49,056 nt of DNA from Gloeobacterales cyanobacterium ES-bin-313 (GTDB lineage: Bacteria; Cyanobacteriota; Cyanobacteriia; Gloeobacterales; Gloeobacteraceae), in NCBI GenBank assembly GCA_014379585.1, contig JACMLN010000143.1:1-49056 (forward strand). Reading direction: 5' to 3'. Position 1 is the stretch's first letter. Each line of letters begins with the position of its first letter. Both the position numbers and the translations under genes were made by a program. The notes beneath the pieces were generated by a model that worked only from the letters and a program-made list of their open reading frames with translations, had not been told where the DNA came from and made no database searches. Shown one piece after another: positions 10,259 to 16,802 of this stretch.

Positions 10259-10825
10259 CTAATTCATTAAAACCTGAGCAGTAGTCAAATTTAAGTCTGG
10301 GAATAATGGCGAGAGAAGCGATTGATTTTCCTGATAAACCTGCTCTTCATAGAGTCCGTCTACCCATTCAAGAATAGTGACTTTCTGGGCGATTGGATCC
10401 ACAATCCAGTACTCTAGAACGTGCCGCCCCGCATACTCGGTACGCTTATGGCGATAATCGCGGTTCTCTTGTTCTGGGCTGACGACTTCAACCACTAAGA
10501 CAGGTGGCGGCATATCGTGATTGATCAATCGCTGCTTTGCTCCTTGAAGAGCGGTGGCGGCATCTTCGGACAGTAGGGTCAAATCTGGTTGACGCGCATT
10601 GGCCAGTTTTCCGCTGACAGCAATTTGCGTCTTCATGCTCAAACAGTAATAAGGAATTCCTAGTTGCAGAAAGTAGGCGTACAAAAATGAGGCAATGCGA
10701 TCGTTGAGGTCGCTCTCCGTTGGCACAGCAATTAATTGTCCATCGACGAGTTCATAGTGGGTGTCGGTGCCATCGTCGAAGTTGAGGTATTCCTCAAGCG
10801 TCATCGGTTTTGTGGCAATCGTCAT
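10259..10825 (-). CDS. Uma2-family (DUF820) PD-(D/E)XK nuclease-like protein
   Basis: A typical full-length Uma2 protein of 188 residues. It opens MTIATKPMTLEEYLNF, has the HYELVDGQLI strand pair, the acidic ARQPDLTLLSED segment, VLVVEVVSPEQENRDYRHKR with Glu and Lys of the putative nuclease site, and VLEYWIVDP near the end. ATG at 10825 is the natural start. It is the first gene of a two-gene Uma2 unit and is separated from ruvA by about 75 bases. The nuclease residues look intact, but DNA cleavage by the family in cyanobacteria is inferred from fold and not shown here. Confidence 0.92.
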   Translation of the reverse strand: MTIATKPMTLEEYLNFDDGTDTHYELVDGQLIAVPTESDLNDRIASFLYAYFLQLGIPYYCLSMKTQIAVSGKLANARQPDLTLLSEDAATALQGAKQRLINHDMPPPVLVVEVVSPEQENRDYRHKRTEYAGRHVLEYWIVDPIAQKVTILEWVDGLYEEQVYQENQSLLSPLFPDLNLTTAQVLMN

Positions 10826-10900
10826 GACGCGCTCTCCCGCCTGGATGTCTTAATGGTATCGCCTCAGAGAGTGAGCCGCCGCAACCCCCATGCAATGAAA

Positions 10901-11521
10901 CTACTCCTGTTCCGCTAGCCAAGCAATTGCCGAACGCAGCCAGACATCGGTTTGATTTTGATTGGCAAGTTGCGGGGCGATGGCGTTGAGCGCCGCAGCG
11001 ACTTCGTTGGGGGTGTAGCCGAGGGCGAGTAGGGCGAGTTCGACATCTTCGGTCACTTTGGAATGGCCACGGGTTCCGGCGACGGCAAGTTCTGTCTCGC
11101 CGCGCCACTTGGCTAGTTGCGTGCGCAACTCTAGGGCAAGGCGTTCAGCGGTTTTGCTACCAACACCAGGAGCCAGAGCAAGAACACGGGAATTGCCCTG
11201 CAAAATAGCTTGGACCAGTTCTGGGGGCTTGAGGGTGTCCAGAAGGGCAAGACCCATGCGTGGGCCGATGCCACTCACTCCAATCAGCTTGCCAAAGAGT
11301 TCGCGCTCGCTGGATTCAAGAAAGCCAAACAGCTGGGTTGCGTCTTCGCGGACGACCATGTGGGTAAAAAATTTCACTTCTTCGCCTAGGGCTGGTAGAG
11401 CGTTGGTGGTGCGACTGTGAATCCAGACTTGGTAGCCGACTCCGCCGACATCGACGATCGCCCAACAAGCACCTGTCCGTGGGCCAACTTGGGCCAATGC
11501 TCCCCGTACGAAAGCAATCAT
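10901..11521 (-). CDS. ruvA: Holliday junction DNA-binding protein RuvA
   Basis: RuvA binds four-way junctions as a tetramer and loads RuvB rings on opposite arms. The 206-residue product has the N-terminal OB-fold (strands around GGVGYQVWIHSRT and KFFTHMVVREDATQLFGF), then two helix-hairpin-helix motifs (LIGVSGIGPRMGLALL near 78-93 and LAPGVGSKTAERLALEL near 114-130), and the C-terminal RuvB-contacting helix bundle (ELALLALGYTPNEVAAAL). Its start overlaps the stop of the upstream CPBP gene by four bases (ATGA), so translation of the two is likely coupled. Confidence 0.95.
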   Translation of the reverse strand: MIAFVRGALAQVGPRTGACWAIVDVGGVGYQVWIHSRTTNALPALGEEVKFFTHMVVREDATQLFGFLESSERELFGKLIGVSGIGPRMGLALLDTLKPPELVQAILQGNSRVLALAPGVGSKTAERLALELRTQLAKWRGETELAVAGTRGHSKVTEDVELALLALGYTPNEVAAALNAIAPQLANQNQTDVWLRSAIAWLAEQE

Positions 11522-12057
11522 GCTTCACGGGGCATTCTGCCCCAGATCCAGCAGGAGATCCAGTTCACTACGACGTGGGCAGTCACAGCGACTAGCAAGT
11601 TTCCACTGACGAGCGTGGCAACCCCAAAAGCCAGACCGATGATCGTCGTCCAGAGCGCGTAAGGCCACTGCCGCCAGTCGAGCACATGGAGAAGACCAAA
11701 CAGGACACTCGTGGGCACCAGACCCCAACTCGGCAACATGACTCCGCGAAATAGCAACTCTTCGCTCAGACCGGGCAGGAGGCCAAGCCACAGCCAATCC
11801 CCCATCTGCAAGGGGGCAATGATCAGTTGCATATATTGCGCGGCACTTTCTCGGTAGGCGGGCCAGAGTTGATAGAGCGCGAAGCTACAGGCACTCAAAA
11901 AACAGCCCAGCCCAATTCCTTCTGCGAAAGCAACCCAAGACCATTGAAAGGCCAAATCGATCCCTGCCACATTGCGCCATACCTGAGCAATGGCAAGTAG
12001 AACAACCGCCGTAATCGCCAAAGTTAGCAGAAGTTGGGAGCGAGAAAAAGTGGGCAA
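11518..12057 (-). CDS. CPBP-family intramembrane metalloprotease
   Basis: This 179-residue membrane protein carries the three motifs of the CPBP (Abi/CAAX protease) family: SEELLFRG with the EExxxR signature near residues 95-102, then FGLLHVL with the first histidine, then HVVVNWISC with the HxxxN signature near the C-terminus. Known members cleave prenylated or other membrane substrates; many bacterial ones have no assigned substrate. Four to five hydrophobic helices are visible. The start is TTG at 12057, preceded by GGAAG eight bases upstream; no ATG is available in frame. The stop codon overlaps the ruvA start (ATGA). Confidence 0.88.
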   Translation of the reverse strand: MPTFSRSQLLLTLAITAVVLLAIAQVWRNVAGIDLAFQWSWVAFAEGIGLGCFLSACSFALYQLWPAYRESAAQYMQLIIAPLQMGDWLWLGLLPGLSEELLFRGVMLPSWGLVPTSVLFGLLHVLDWRQWPYALWTTIIGLAFGVATLVSGNLLVAVTAHVVVNWISCWIWGRMPREA

Positions 12058-12219
12058 GGGGGCTTCCGGGCAATGTAGACATGATCTTAATATTTTTTTT
12101 CGGGGATCAACGGCAGCAATTACTCCTCGGGTGCCTTGACGCGCATCAATTCTTGATAGAACATGACTACTAACTCACGTTGAATCTTACAAAAGTCCTA
12201 GCCTGGTATTTTTGTCTTT

Positions 12220-12420
12220 ATGGAACAGATCGAGTACATACTGCACCCTGACGGGCGTATTGAAGAGAAAGTCACCGGAGTTGTGGGCAGCAATTGCGCT
12301 GAACTCACCCGCTCGATTGAGCAATCTCTCGGCCACACTGCTCACCAAGATCTGACCAATGAGTACTACCAGCAGGCTTGGCTGAATCCGTCTTTGCAGA
12401 ATATTGTTGACACGTTTTGA
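12220..12420 (+). CDS. DUF2997-family small protein
   Basis: This 66-residue protein opens MEQIEYILHPDGRIEEKVTG, the characteristic beginning of the DUF2997 family, which is found beside ycf35 and a 2[4Fe-4S]-like ferredoxin gene in cyanobacteria. The central stretch carries one cysteine (SNCAELTRSIEQ), where the family has a conserved C-x-x-x-T pattern. The function is unknown. It is the first gene of a three-gene unit with DUF1257 18 bases downstream. The upstream gap (12058-12219) contains a TTGAAT hexamer at 12180-12185 but no convincing -10 element at the right distance. Confidence 0.85.
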   Translation: MEQIEYILHPDGRIEEKVTGVVGSNCAELTRSIEQSLGHTAHQDLTNEYYQQAWLNPSLQNIVDTF

Positions 12421-12438
12421 TCCCAGGAGAGCCGCTTC

Positions 12439-12825
12439 ATGTCCCACTTCACCCAAATTAAGACGCGCATTCGCAATCTCGATTCCCTCGGTAAAGCACT
12501 ACAAGATCTCAACATCGCCTACGAACGTGGGGTCGTTTCGATCCGTGGCTACCAGGGCGAAACCCGTCAAGGCAGTGTGGTGATTCGTCAAGAGAACGGT
12601 CACGATGTCGGCTTTGCTTGGAATGGTCAAGACTACGAAATGATTGCAGATCTGGCCTTCTGGAAACAGCCTTGGTCGGTGGAACGCTTCGTGGGTAAGG
12701 TGCAGCAGCGCTACGCCTATCACACGGTTCTGACTGAATCTGCCCAAAAAGGGTTTAATTTGACCAGCCAAGAGAACCGCGAAGATGGCACGGTTCGCCT
12801 CGTCCTTCAGCGCTGGGCCGGTTAA
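12439..12825 (+). CDS. ycf35: DUF1257 protein, Ycf35 homologue
   Basis: The 128-residue protein opens MSHFTQIKTRIRNLDSLGKAL, the diagnostic start of the Ycf35/DUF1257 family found in cyanobacteria and in red-algal plastids. Other conserved stretches are VGFAWNGQDYEMIADLAFWKQ and the YAYHTVLTES helix start. The function is unknown. Its TAA overlaps the ATG of the ferredoxin gene (TAATG), so the two are probably translationally coupled. A ribosome-binding site (CAGGAGAG) precedes the ATG at 12439. The conserved grouping with a DUF2997 protein and a ferredoxin suggests a shared redox-linked role, which is an inference only. Confidence 0.92.
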   Translation: MSHFTQIKTRIRNLDSLGKALQDLNIAYERGVVSIRGYQGETRQGSVVIRQENGHDVGFAWNGQDYEMIADLAFWKQPWSVERFVGKVQQRYAYHTVLTESAQKGFNLTSQENREDGTVRLVLQRWAG

Positions 12826-13241
12826 TGGCTGAACGTTCTGGTATGGAGCCAGAACTTGGCGGCGTTCTGCGGGTCGGTGAGAGCCGTTCAGGATTTGAGC
12901 CAGAACTTGGCGGTTTGCTCCGCCAGCAAGGGGTCTACGTCGATGAAGTGACCTGCATCGGCTGTGGACTGTGCGCCTATATCGCTCGCAACACGTTTTA
13001 CCTAGAGCCGGACTATGGGCGCTCGCGGGTCGTCAACCAAGATGGCGACGATGAAGACTTAGTGCAAGAGGCAATGGATTGTTGTCCCGTCGATTGCATT
13101 CACCGCGTCGATTACACCCAGATTCCCTTGCTCGAAGAAGAGCGCCGCTATCAGGACGTTCCCGATATTGGTCTGCCGCCCACTGCCCGCAAGATCAAAC
13201 CACGCAAACCACGGACGATGAAGCCTGTTTCAGGGCATTAA
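12825..13241 (+). CDS. 4Fe-4S ferredoxin of the Ycf35-associated type
   Basis: This 138-residue protein has a ferredoxin core with CIGCGLC (about residues 46-52) and a distal cysteine in CCPVDCIH, enough for one [4Fe-4S] cluster, followed by a conserved RVDYTQIPLLEEERRYQ segment typical of this cyanobacterial subfamily. The N-terminus holds a visible duplication: SGMEPELGGVLR (5-16) and SGFEPELGGLLR (22-33), encoded by a 17-base identical core at 12846-12862 and 12897-12913. The C-terminal tail is rich in Lys, Arg and Pro. The family usually has K-H-C-A after CIGC; here it is G-L-C-A. The start codon overlaps the ycf35 stop. It is a soluble electron carrier; its partner is not evident. Confidence 0.9.
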   Translation: MAERSGMEPELGGVLRVGESRSGFEPELGGLLRQQGVYVDEVTCIGCGLCAYIARNTFYLEPDYGRSRVVNQDGDDEDLVQEAMDCCPVDCIHRVDYTQIPLLEEERRYQDVPDIGLPPTARKIKPRKPRTMKPVSGH

Positions 13242-13880
13242 TCAAAGCGAAACGTGCAGAGATATTAGCTTTTCACGGGCGGCACGTTTCATCTGCGCTG
13301 TCGGTGCCTCCTGATAGAATTCTTTCCACAGACGAATTGCCCGCTCTTGATCGTTGGCGGCATGGAAGAAGTAGGCAGCATTCTCTTTCATCACTGCTGG
13401 TGCGCCTGGTTCGGCGGCAGCGAGCGTAAAAAGTTGGGCGGAGCGCTCGTAGTCATTAAAATGACGAAAGACAATCGAAGCAGCAAGGCGGTAGAGATAC
13501 CAGGTTCCGGGCATGCCTAAAGCGTCTTGCTTACCAGGGTTTTTCTGTGCCCCTTTGAGTAAAAATCGGACAGCTTTTTCTGGTTGGTGCATCGCTTCGG
13601 CAACAGCATAATTTGCTTGGACGTAGACGAACACAAACTGCGGATTGAGGGCTGCGATCTGTTCTAAGGCTTCCTCACTTTGCCCGTAACCCGATTGCTG
13701 ACGGGCCTGTTGATCGCCAAAATATTGAACGTACTGGAGCCATTGCCAATCGGCGATCAAGTTTGAAAATCCGAGGGTGATCGGTGGTTTCGATGGTTGC
13801 GAAAGCCCTGGATAGGTAGTTTGAAACCAGATAATTCCTGCCAAGCAACAGACATTCCAGAGCAGATTCCAGGGTCTCAT
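13242..13880 (-). CDS. Membrane-anchored TPR-like protein
   Basis: The 212-residue product starts [20 protein letters not shown], an N-terminal anchor or uncleaved signal helix. It is followed by helical repeats resembling tetratricopeptide units (FVYVQANYAVAEAMHQPEKAVRFLLKGA, then YLYRLAASIVFRHFNDYERSAQLF, then NAAYFFHAANDQERAIRLWKEF). A longer open frame reaches 14060, but ATG at 13880 is chosen because it overlaps the stop of the upstream flavoprotein gene (ATGA), signalling translational coupling, and gives a sensible anchor. TPR proteins of this size usually act as scaffolds for complex assembly; no specific partner can be named. Confidence 0.8.
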   Translation of the reverse strand: MRPWNLLWNVCCLAGIIWFQTTYPGLSQPSKPPITLGFSNLIADWQWLQYVQYFGDQQARQQSGYGQSEEALEQIAALNPQFVFVYVQANYAVAEAMHQPEKAVRFLLKGAQKNPGKQDALGMPGTWYLYRLAASIVFRHFNDYERSAQLFTLAAAEPGAPAVMKENAAYFFHAANDQERAIRLWKEFYQEAPTAQMKRAAREKLISLHVSL

Positions 13881-14875
13881 TGCAGCCAGGCTTGCAACCC
13901 TTGGGCGGCTGCTTGACCGGAGAGAAAAGCACCTTCTACCCGTGCCCCTGCGCACCAACAGCCCGCCATGGCCAGCGGAAAAGGCTTTTCGATGCCGAGC
14001 CACTGTTGCGAAAGCGGATTGATAGGCATGGCGTAGCGCCAGAAATGGGTCTGAGACCAAGCAGGGGTGGCTAATGCAGCCACTGAAAGCTTTTGGGCTG
14101 CATGTTTAAGTAACTGCTGGGCGACTTGTTCGCGGGGTGCCGATGCGTATTCCCGCGCAAAGACTGGGGTGGAGTGGATCAAAAAAGTGAAAGGCTGAGG
14201 GCGCTTGGTGCTATCGATGGCGCTCCAGGCAATGCATGGATCCGCTTCCCAACGCAGTCCAGCGGGAATAGTCGATGAAAAATCTTCGTAACCAGCCAAC
14301 ACAGCAAAACACGGATCGAAGAGGACTTGCTGAGCGGGGGCAAGTTCTGAATGATCTGCTAGTGCTCCTAAAAGCGCAAAGCTTTGCTCAGGTGGGGGCG
14401 TGAGCAGCACTGCTTTTGCGCGATAAACCTGGCCATTTTCGGTTTGAATCTCCCAGCCTTCCGATCCAGCCGAGATTGCGGTTGCCCGTGTTTCGAGCTG
14501 AATGTCGATTCCCTGGCTCAAGGCTTTGCAGACTGCGGTCATTCCTTGGGGGCAAGCGTAGCGTGGGTAGGTGTGTTCTGCTCCTGGCCACAGGATTTGG
14601 CCATCCGGTGTGACTGTGGCGACTGCGTCGATCCACTTTCCCATCGTGCCATCGCTGAGTAATGGTTCTAGAACGGCCTGAAAAGCGGGACTGCGGTAGG
14701 TGAAGTACTGCGCACCGTGGTCTACAAGGATTTCCCCGATGCGCCGTGTAGACATGCGCCCCCCTACACCCCGCGACTTTTCGAGGACGCAGAGGTTGCT
14801 GATTCCCGCTGTGCGAAGCTGGCGCGCCGCAGCAAGGCCAGCCATTCCGGCACCAATAATGACGACATCGTGCAT
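13877..14875 (-). CDS. Renalase-like FAD-dependent oxidoreductase
   Basis: The N-terminus ([18 protein letters not shown]) is a textbook Rossmann dinucleotide-binding motif, GxGxxG, followed by an acidic residue at the end of the second strand ([17 protein letters not shown]). The latter segment is the signature of the flavin amine oxidase/renalase-like group (COG3380). The strand [19 protein letters not shown] and the C-terminal FAD contact [25 protein letters not shown] also match. Length is 332 residues. The natural substrate in bacteria is uncertain; some renalases oxidise mis-reduced nicotinamide isomers. ATG at 14875 is preferred to the in-frame TTG one codon before. It is translationally coupled to the TPR gene downstream. 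Confidence 0.88.
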   Translation of the reverse strand: MHDVVIIGAGMAGLAAARQLRTAGISNLCVLEKSRGVGGRMSTRRIGEILVDHGAQYFTYRSPAFQAVLEPLLSDGTMGKWIDAVATVTPDGQILWPGAEHTYPRYACPQGMTAVCKALSQGIDIQLETRATAISAGSEGWEIQTENGQVYRAKAVLLTPPPEQSFALLGALADHSELAPAQQVLFDPCFAVLAGYEDFSSTIPAGLRWEADPCIAWSAIDSTKRPQPFTFLIHSTPVFAREYASAPREQVAQQLLKHAAQKLSVAALATPAWSQTHFWRYAMPINPLSQQWLGIEKPFPLAMAGCWCAGARVEGAFLSGQAAAQGLQAWLQ

Positions 14876-14934
14876 CAACCCAGCCTAGCGCGAGAAAGTC
14901 TGAGTTAAAATGCGGAAAAGGCTGGAGAAAGCAA

Positions 14935-15192
14935 ATGCCAGAAGTTTTAGAAGAAGAAGTTCTTGAGCTGAATCGCGAAAATGTCGAACTTGTCCTCGAT
15001 GAAATGCGCCCTTACCTGATGTCTGACGGCGGCAACGTCGAACTTGTAGACATCGAAGGCCCGATTGTGAAACTCCGTCTTCAAGGCGCTTGCGGTTCCT
15101 GTCCCAGTTCCACCCAAACCCTGAAACTTGGCATCGAGCGTCGGATGCGCGAGCTTATCCCTGCAGTTGCCGAAGTCGAGCAAGTATTCTAG
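14935..15192 (+). CDS. NifU C-terminal-domain (Nfu-type) Fe-S scaffold
   Basis: This 85-residue protein is a stand-alone Nfu domain, the cyanobacterial scaffold that holds and passes on Fe-S clusters in partnership with the SUF system, including to photosystem I. It shows the family's helix ([26 protein letters not shown]) and the cluster-binding CGSCPSS motif (C-x-x-C) at about residues 58-64. A ribosome-binding site (GGAG) lies a few bases before ATG. A strong hairpin terminator follows 24 bases after the stop. It is divergent from the renalase-like gene. Confidence 0.95.
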   Translation: MPEVLEEEVLELNRENVELVLDEMRPYLMSDGGNVELVDIEGPIVKLRLQGACGSCPSSTQTLKLGIERRMRELIPAVAEVEQVF

Positions 15193-15215
15193 ATCGCTAG
15201 AAATATGACAAAAAA

Positions 15216-15245
15216 AGCAACACTTTCCGTAAGTGTTGCTTTTTC
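15216..15245 (+). terminator. Rho-independent-type terminator after the Nfu gene
   Basis: A perfect 10-bp stem (15216-15225 with 15231-15240) around a 5-base loop TCCGT is followed by TTTTT on the plus strand and preceded by AAAAAA, so it can work in both directions. It separates the Nfu gene from the convergent glycine-zipper gene. Confidence 0.85.
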
Positions 15246-15276
15246 TTTGGGCTATGGGCGTGCAACCCTAAAATCT

Positions 15277-15582
15277 CTAGCGTCCGCAAGCAGCATTATT
15301 TTGCGAGTGCTGAACGACTGCTCCAGCACCGGAACCGAGAACGGCTCCAAGAGGGCTACCAGTGACAATGTAGCCAGCGCCAGCACCGTAGAGTGCGCCT
15401 TTGGTGACGCTATCTTGCTTTGCCTCACCCTTGCATGTAGAACTTTTCTCACCCTTGCGCTGATTTTGACTAGCGCTCGTGTTGTAGGTCTTGCGCTTTT
15501 TGGCAGAAGCGGAGTCTGGAAAGGTTGCTACTACACCGACACTGAGAGAAAGTACTGTCATAAAAGCGATGGCTTTACGCAT
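15277..15582 (-). CDS. Exported glycine-zipper protein
   Basis: The 101-residue product has a classical signal peptide (MRKAIAFMTVLSLSVGVVA, with the cleavage site probably after the ASA at about residue 27). A short basic, Ser/Lys-rich spacer follows, then a glycine-zipper segment (KGALYGAGAGYIVTGSPLGAVLGSGAGAVV, about 61-90) of the kind that packs in or on membranes. Two cysteines, in the spacer and near the C-terminus (AACGR), could form a disulfide. A strong Shine-Dalgarno (GGAGGT) precedes the ATG. Similar small proteins sit at the cell envelope; no specific role can be assigned. Confidence 0.8.
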   Translation of the reverse strand: MRKAIAFMTVLSLSVGVVATFPDSASAKKRKTYNTSASQNQRKGEKSSTCKGEAKQDSVTKGALYGAGAGYIVTGSPLGAVLGSGAGAVVQHSQNNAACGR

Positions 15583-15681
15583 TGTCGCTACCTCCGATCT
15601 ATCTATTCGATCTTAGGCAGCCCCGACTATTTTTCCTTGCCCCCTCAGAGAGACTTGGGCTGCGCCGCTAGAGAGAGAAGC

Positions 15682-16371
15682 TCATAGCCCGCTTTCTAAC
15701 AGTCCGTAGGCCATGGAATGGGATAGTGCTTCGATAAAAAATCGGCATTGTTCCTGCAATGCGAGATTTTCTGGATCGACACAGTGGGTGAGCAAAATAT
15801 AACCATTTTCACCATGTTGGCGTTCCATTTCGCCAGAGCGGGATTCTAGCCAGGCCGCCTGGGATTGCGACACCCCGTACTGTTGCACAGAAGCTTGAAA
15901 CAGTGGCTCGATCATGAAAGGGACGAGACTTTCAATCCCAACATTCAGAGCCGCAGTCCCCACTTGCCACGGAAAGTCGGTGCTGTAGATTGTCGAACGC
16001 AGTAGCGCATCATGATAGATCCAGACCCGATGGGGTACAAAACGCCAAGGTGTTTTCTCGATGAGTGCTGTGTCGTAGCCGAAGGCCGTGACGATTCGCC
16101 CTAGGATCTCTGTATCGCCGTCTTTGTCTTCACTTCGGCCTTCGAGTAATGCCGAGAGGTTGGCGGGACGCTTCACCATCAGATGGCCTACGTGCTTGCC
16201 AAAATCTTGAAGGTGCCACATCAGACCCGCGAAAAAAGCACCCGCGCTCTGGCGTTCTGCCGTTCCATCTAGCATGGCTACCATAAAGGGATGCTCAGCA
16301 ATGGCTCGACGGCGGGGCAGAATCAGTTCCTGGTGAATAGCCTCTAGCCAGGTGGGAAGCGCAGTCGTCAT
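15682..16371 (-). CDS. Heme-oxygenase-fold (TenA/PqqC-like, iron-containing redox) protein
   Basis: The 229-residue protein is all-helical, with the pattern of the heme-oxygenase-like superfamily that includes TenA, PqqC and non-heme di-iron oxidases. Candidate metal or active-site residues sit in FFAGLMWHLQDFGKHVGHL (two His, near 45-63), ALNVGIESLVPFMIEPLF (Glu, near 139-156) and MERQHGENGYILLTHC (Glu and His, near 181-196). Which activity it has cannot be decided from sequence alone; the E-x-x-x-H placement favours an iron-binding member over a thiaminase. The frame continues upstream through the tRNA gene, but ATG at 16371, just clear of the tRNA, is the sensible start. Confidence 0.62.
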   Translation of the reverse strand: MTTALPTWLEAIHQELILPRRRAIAEHPFMVAMLDGTAERQSAGAFFAGLMWHLQDFGKHVGHLMVKRPANLSALLEGRSEDKDGDTEILGRIVTAFGYDTALIEKTPWRFVPHRVWIYHDALLRSTIYSTDFPWQVGTAALNVGIESLVPFMIEPLFQASVQQYGVSQSQAAWLESRSGEMERQHGENGYILLTHCVDPENLALQEQCRFFIEALSHSMAYGLLESGL

Positions 16372-16395
16372 AGTGCTTTTCTGTGATTGTTTGCA

Positions 16396-16467
16396 AGCTG
16401 GTGGAGGGAATCGAACCCACAACCGTCCGATTACAAATCGGGTGCGCTACCGTTGCGCCACACCAGC
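16396..16467 (-). tRNA. trnT: tRNA-Thr (anticodon UGU)
   Basis: The minus strand folds into a complete cloverleaf: a 7-bp acceptor stem (GCTGGTG/CACCAGC), a 4-bp D stem (GCGC/GCGC), an anticodon loop TTTGTAA with anticodon TGT, a TTCGATT T-loop, and discriminator T73. No CCA end is encoded, as is usual in cyanobacteria. Two stem positions appear mismatched (C27-A43 at the top of the anticodon stem and T50-T64 in the T stem). It decodes ACA and, by wobble, other Thr codons. The heme-oxygenase-fold gene starts about 25 bases downstream. Confidence 0.9.
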
Positions 16468-16740
16468 GTTCACTTGCCCAAGGAGATGAACCGTCCTGCT
16501 GCACCGAAATGCCCAAGGATGCCTTCATTTCCAAAGAGGCCAATAGAAGCATAACCTTTCCAGATCGAGATCGCGATACCTCAATAGGACTGTGCCCAGT
16601 TTTCAGATCGAACCTTTCTAATATGCCCGAAAGCTTTTTGGAATACTGGTGACAAGCACTACATCTCTGGAGATGTTGTTTGGATATAAAAGTATTGTTT
16701 TATTTAAAGAAACTATTTGATATTAAATGACTTAAGACAA
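16468..16740 (+). other. Intergenic stretch between tRNA-Thr and the DUF885 peptidase
   Basis: About 270 bases with no supportable gene. The right half (about 16660-16740) is distinctly AT-rich. The only open frame here (16383-16652) runs antisense through the tRNA and has no recognisable product. No hairpin with a U-tract was noticed. Confidence 0.5.
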
Positions 16741-16769
16741 TTGACATCAATAACTTCATTCTGTAGGCT
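16741..16769 (+). promoter_or_regulatory. Candidate promoter for the DUF885 peptidase gene
   Basis: A perfect -35 TTGACA (16741-16746), a 17-base spacer and TAGGCT (16764-16769) form a plausible sigma-70-type promoter. The predicted transcription start near 16776 lies downstream of the ATG at 16773, which helps to place the true start codon at TTG 16803. Confidence 0.5.
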
Positions 16770-16802
16770 GAAATGCATCTAGTCACCTACGAGGATTCTC
16801 CC

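Noticed and set aside
9590-10825. Uma2 pair next to kinases as a known phage-defence system
   Set aside because: No recognised defence architecture includes these four families in this order; adjacency alone is not enough, so it is kept only as a low-weight observation.
15682-16422. Extension of the heme-oxygenase-fold gene upstream to 16422
   Set aside because: The extra codons overlap the tRNA-Thr gene; ATG at 16371 is the sensible start.
16383-16652. 89-codon plus-strand frame over tRNA-Thr
   Set aside because: It begins antisense to the tRNA and has no recognisable product.
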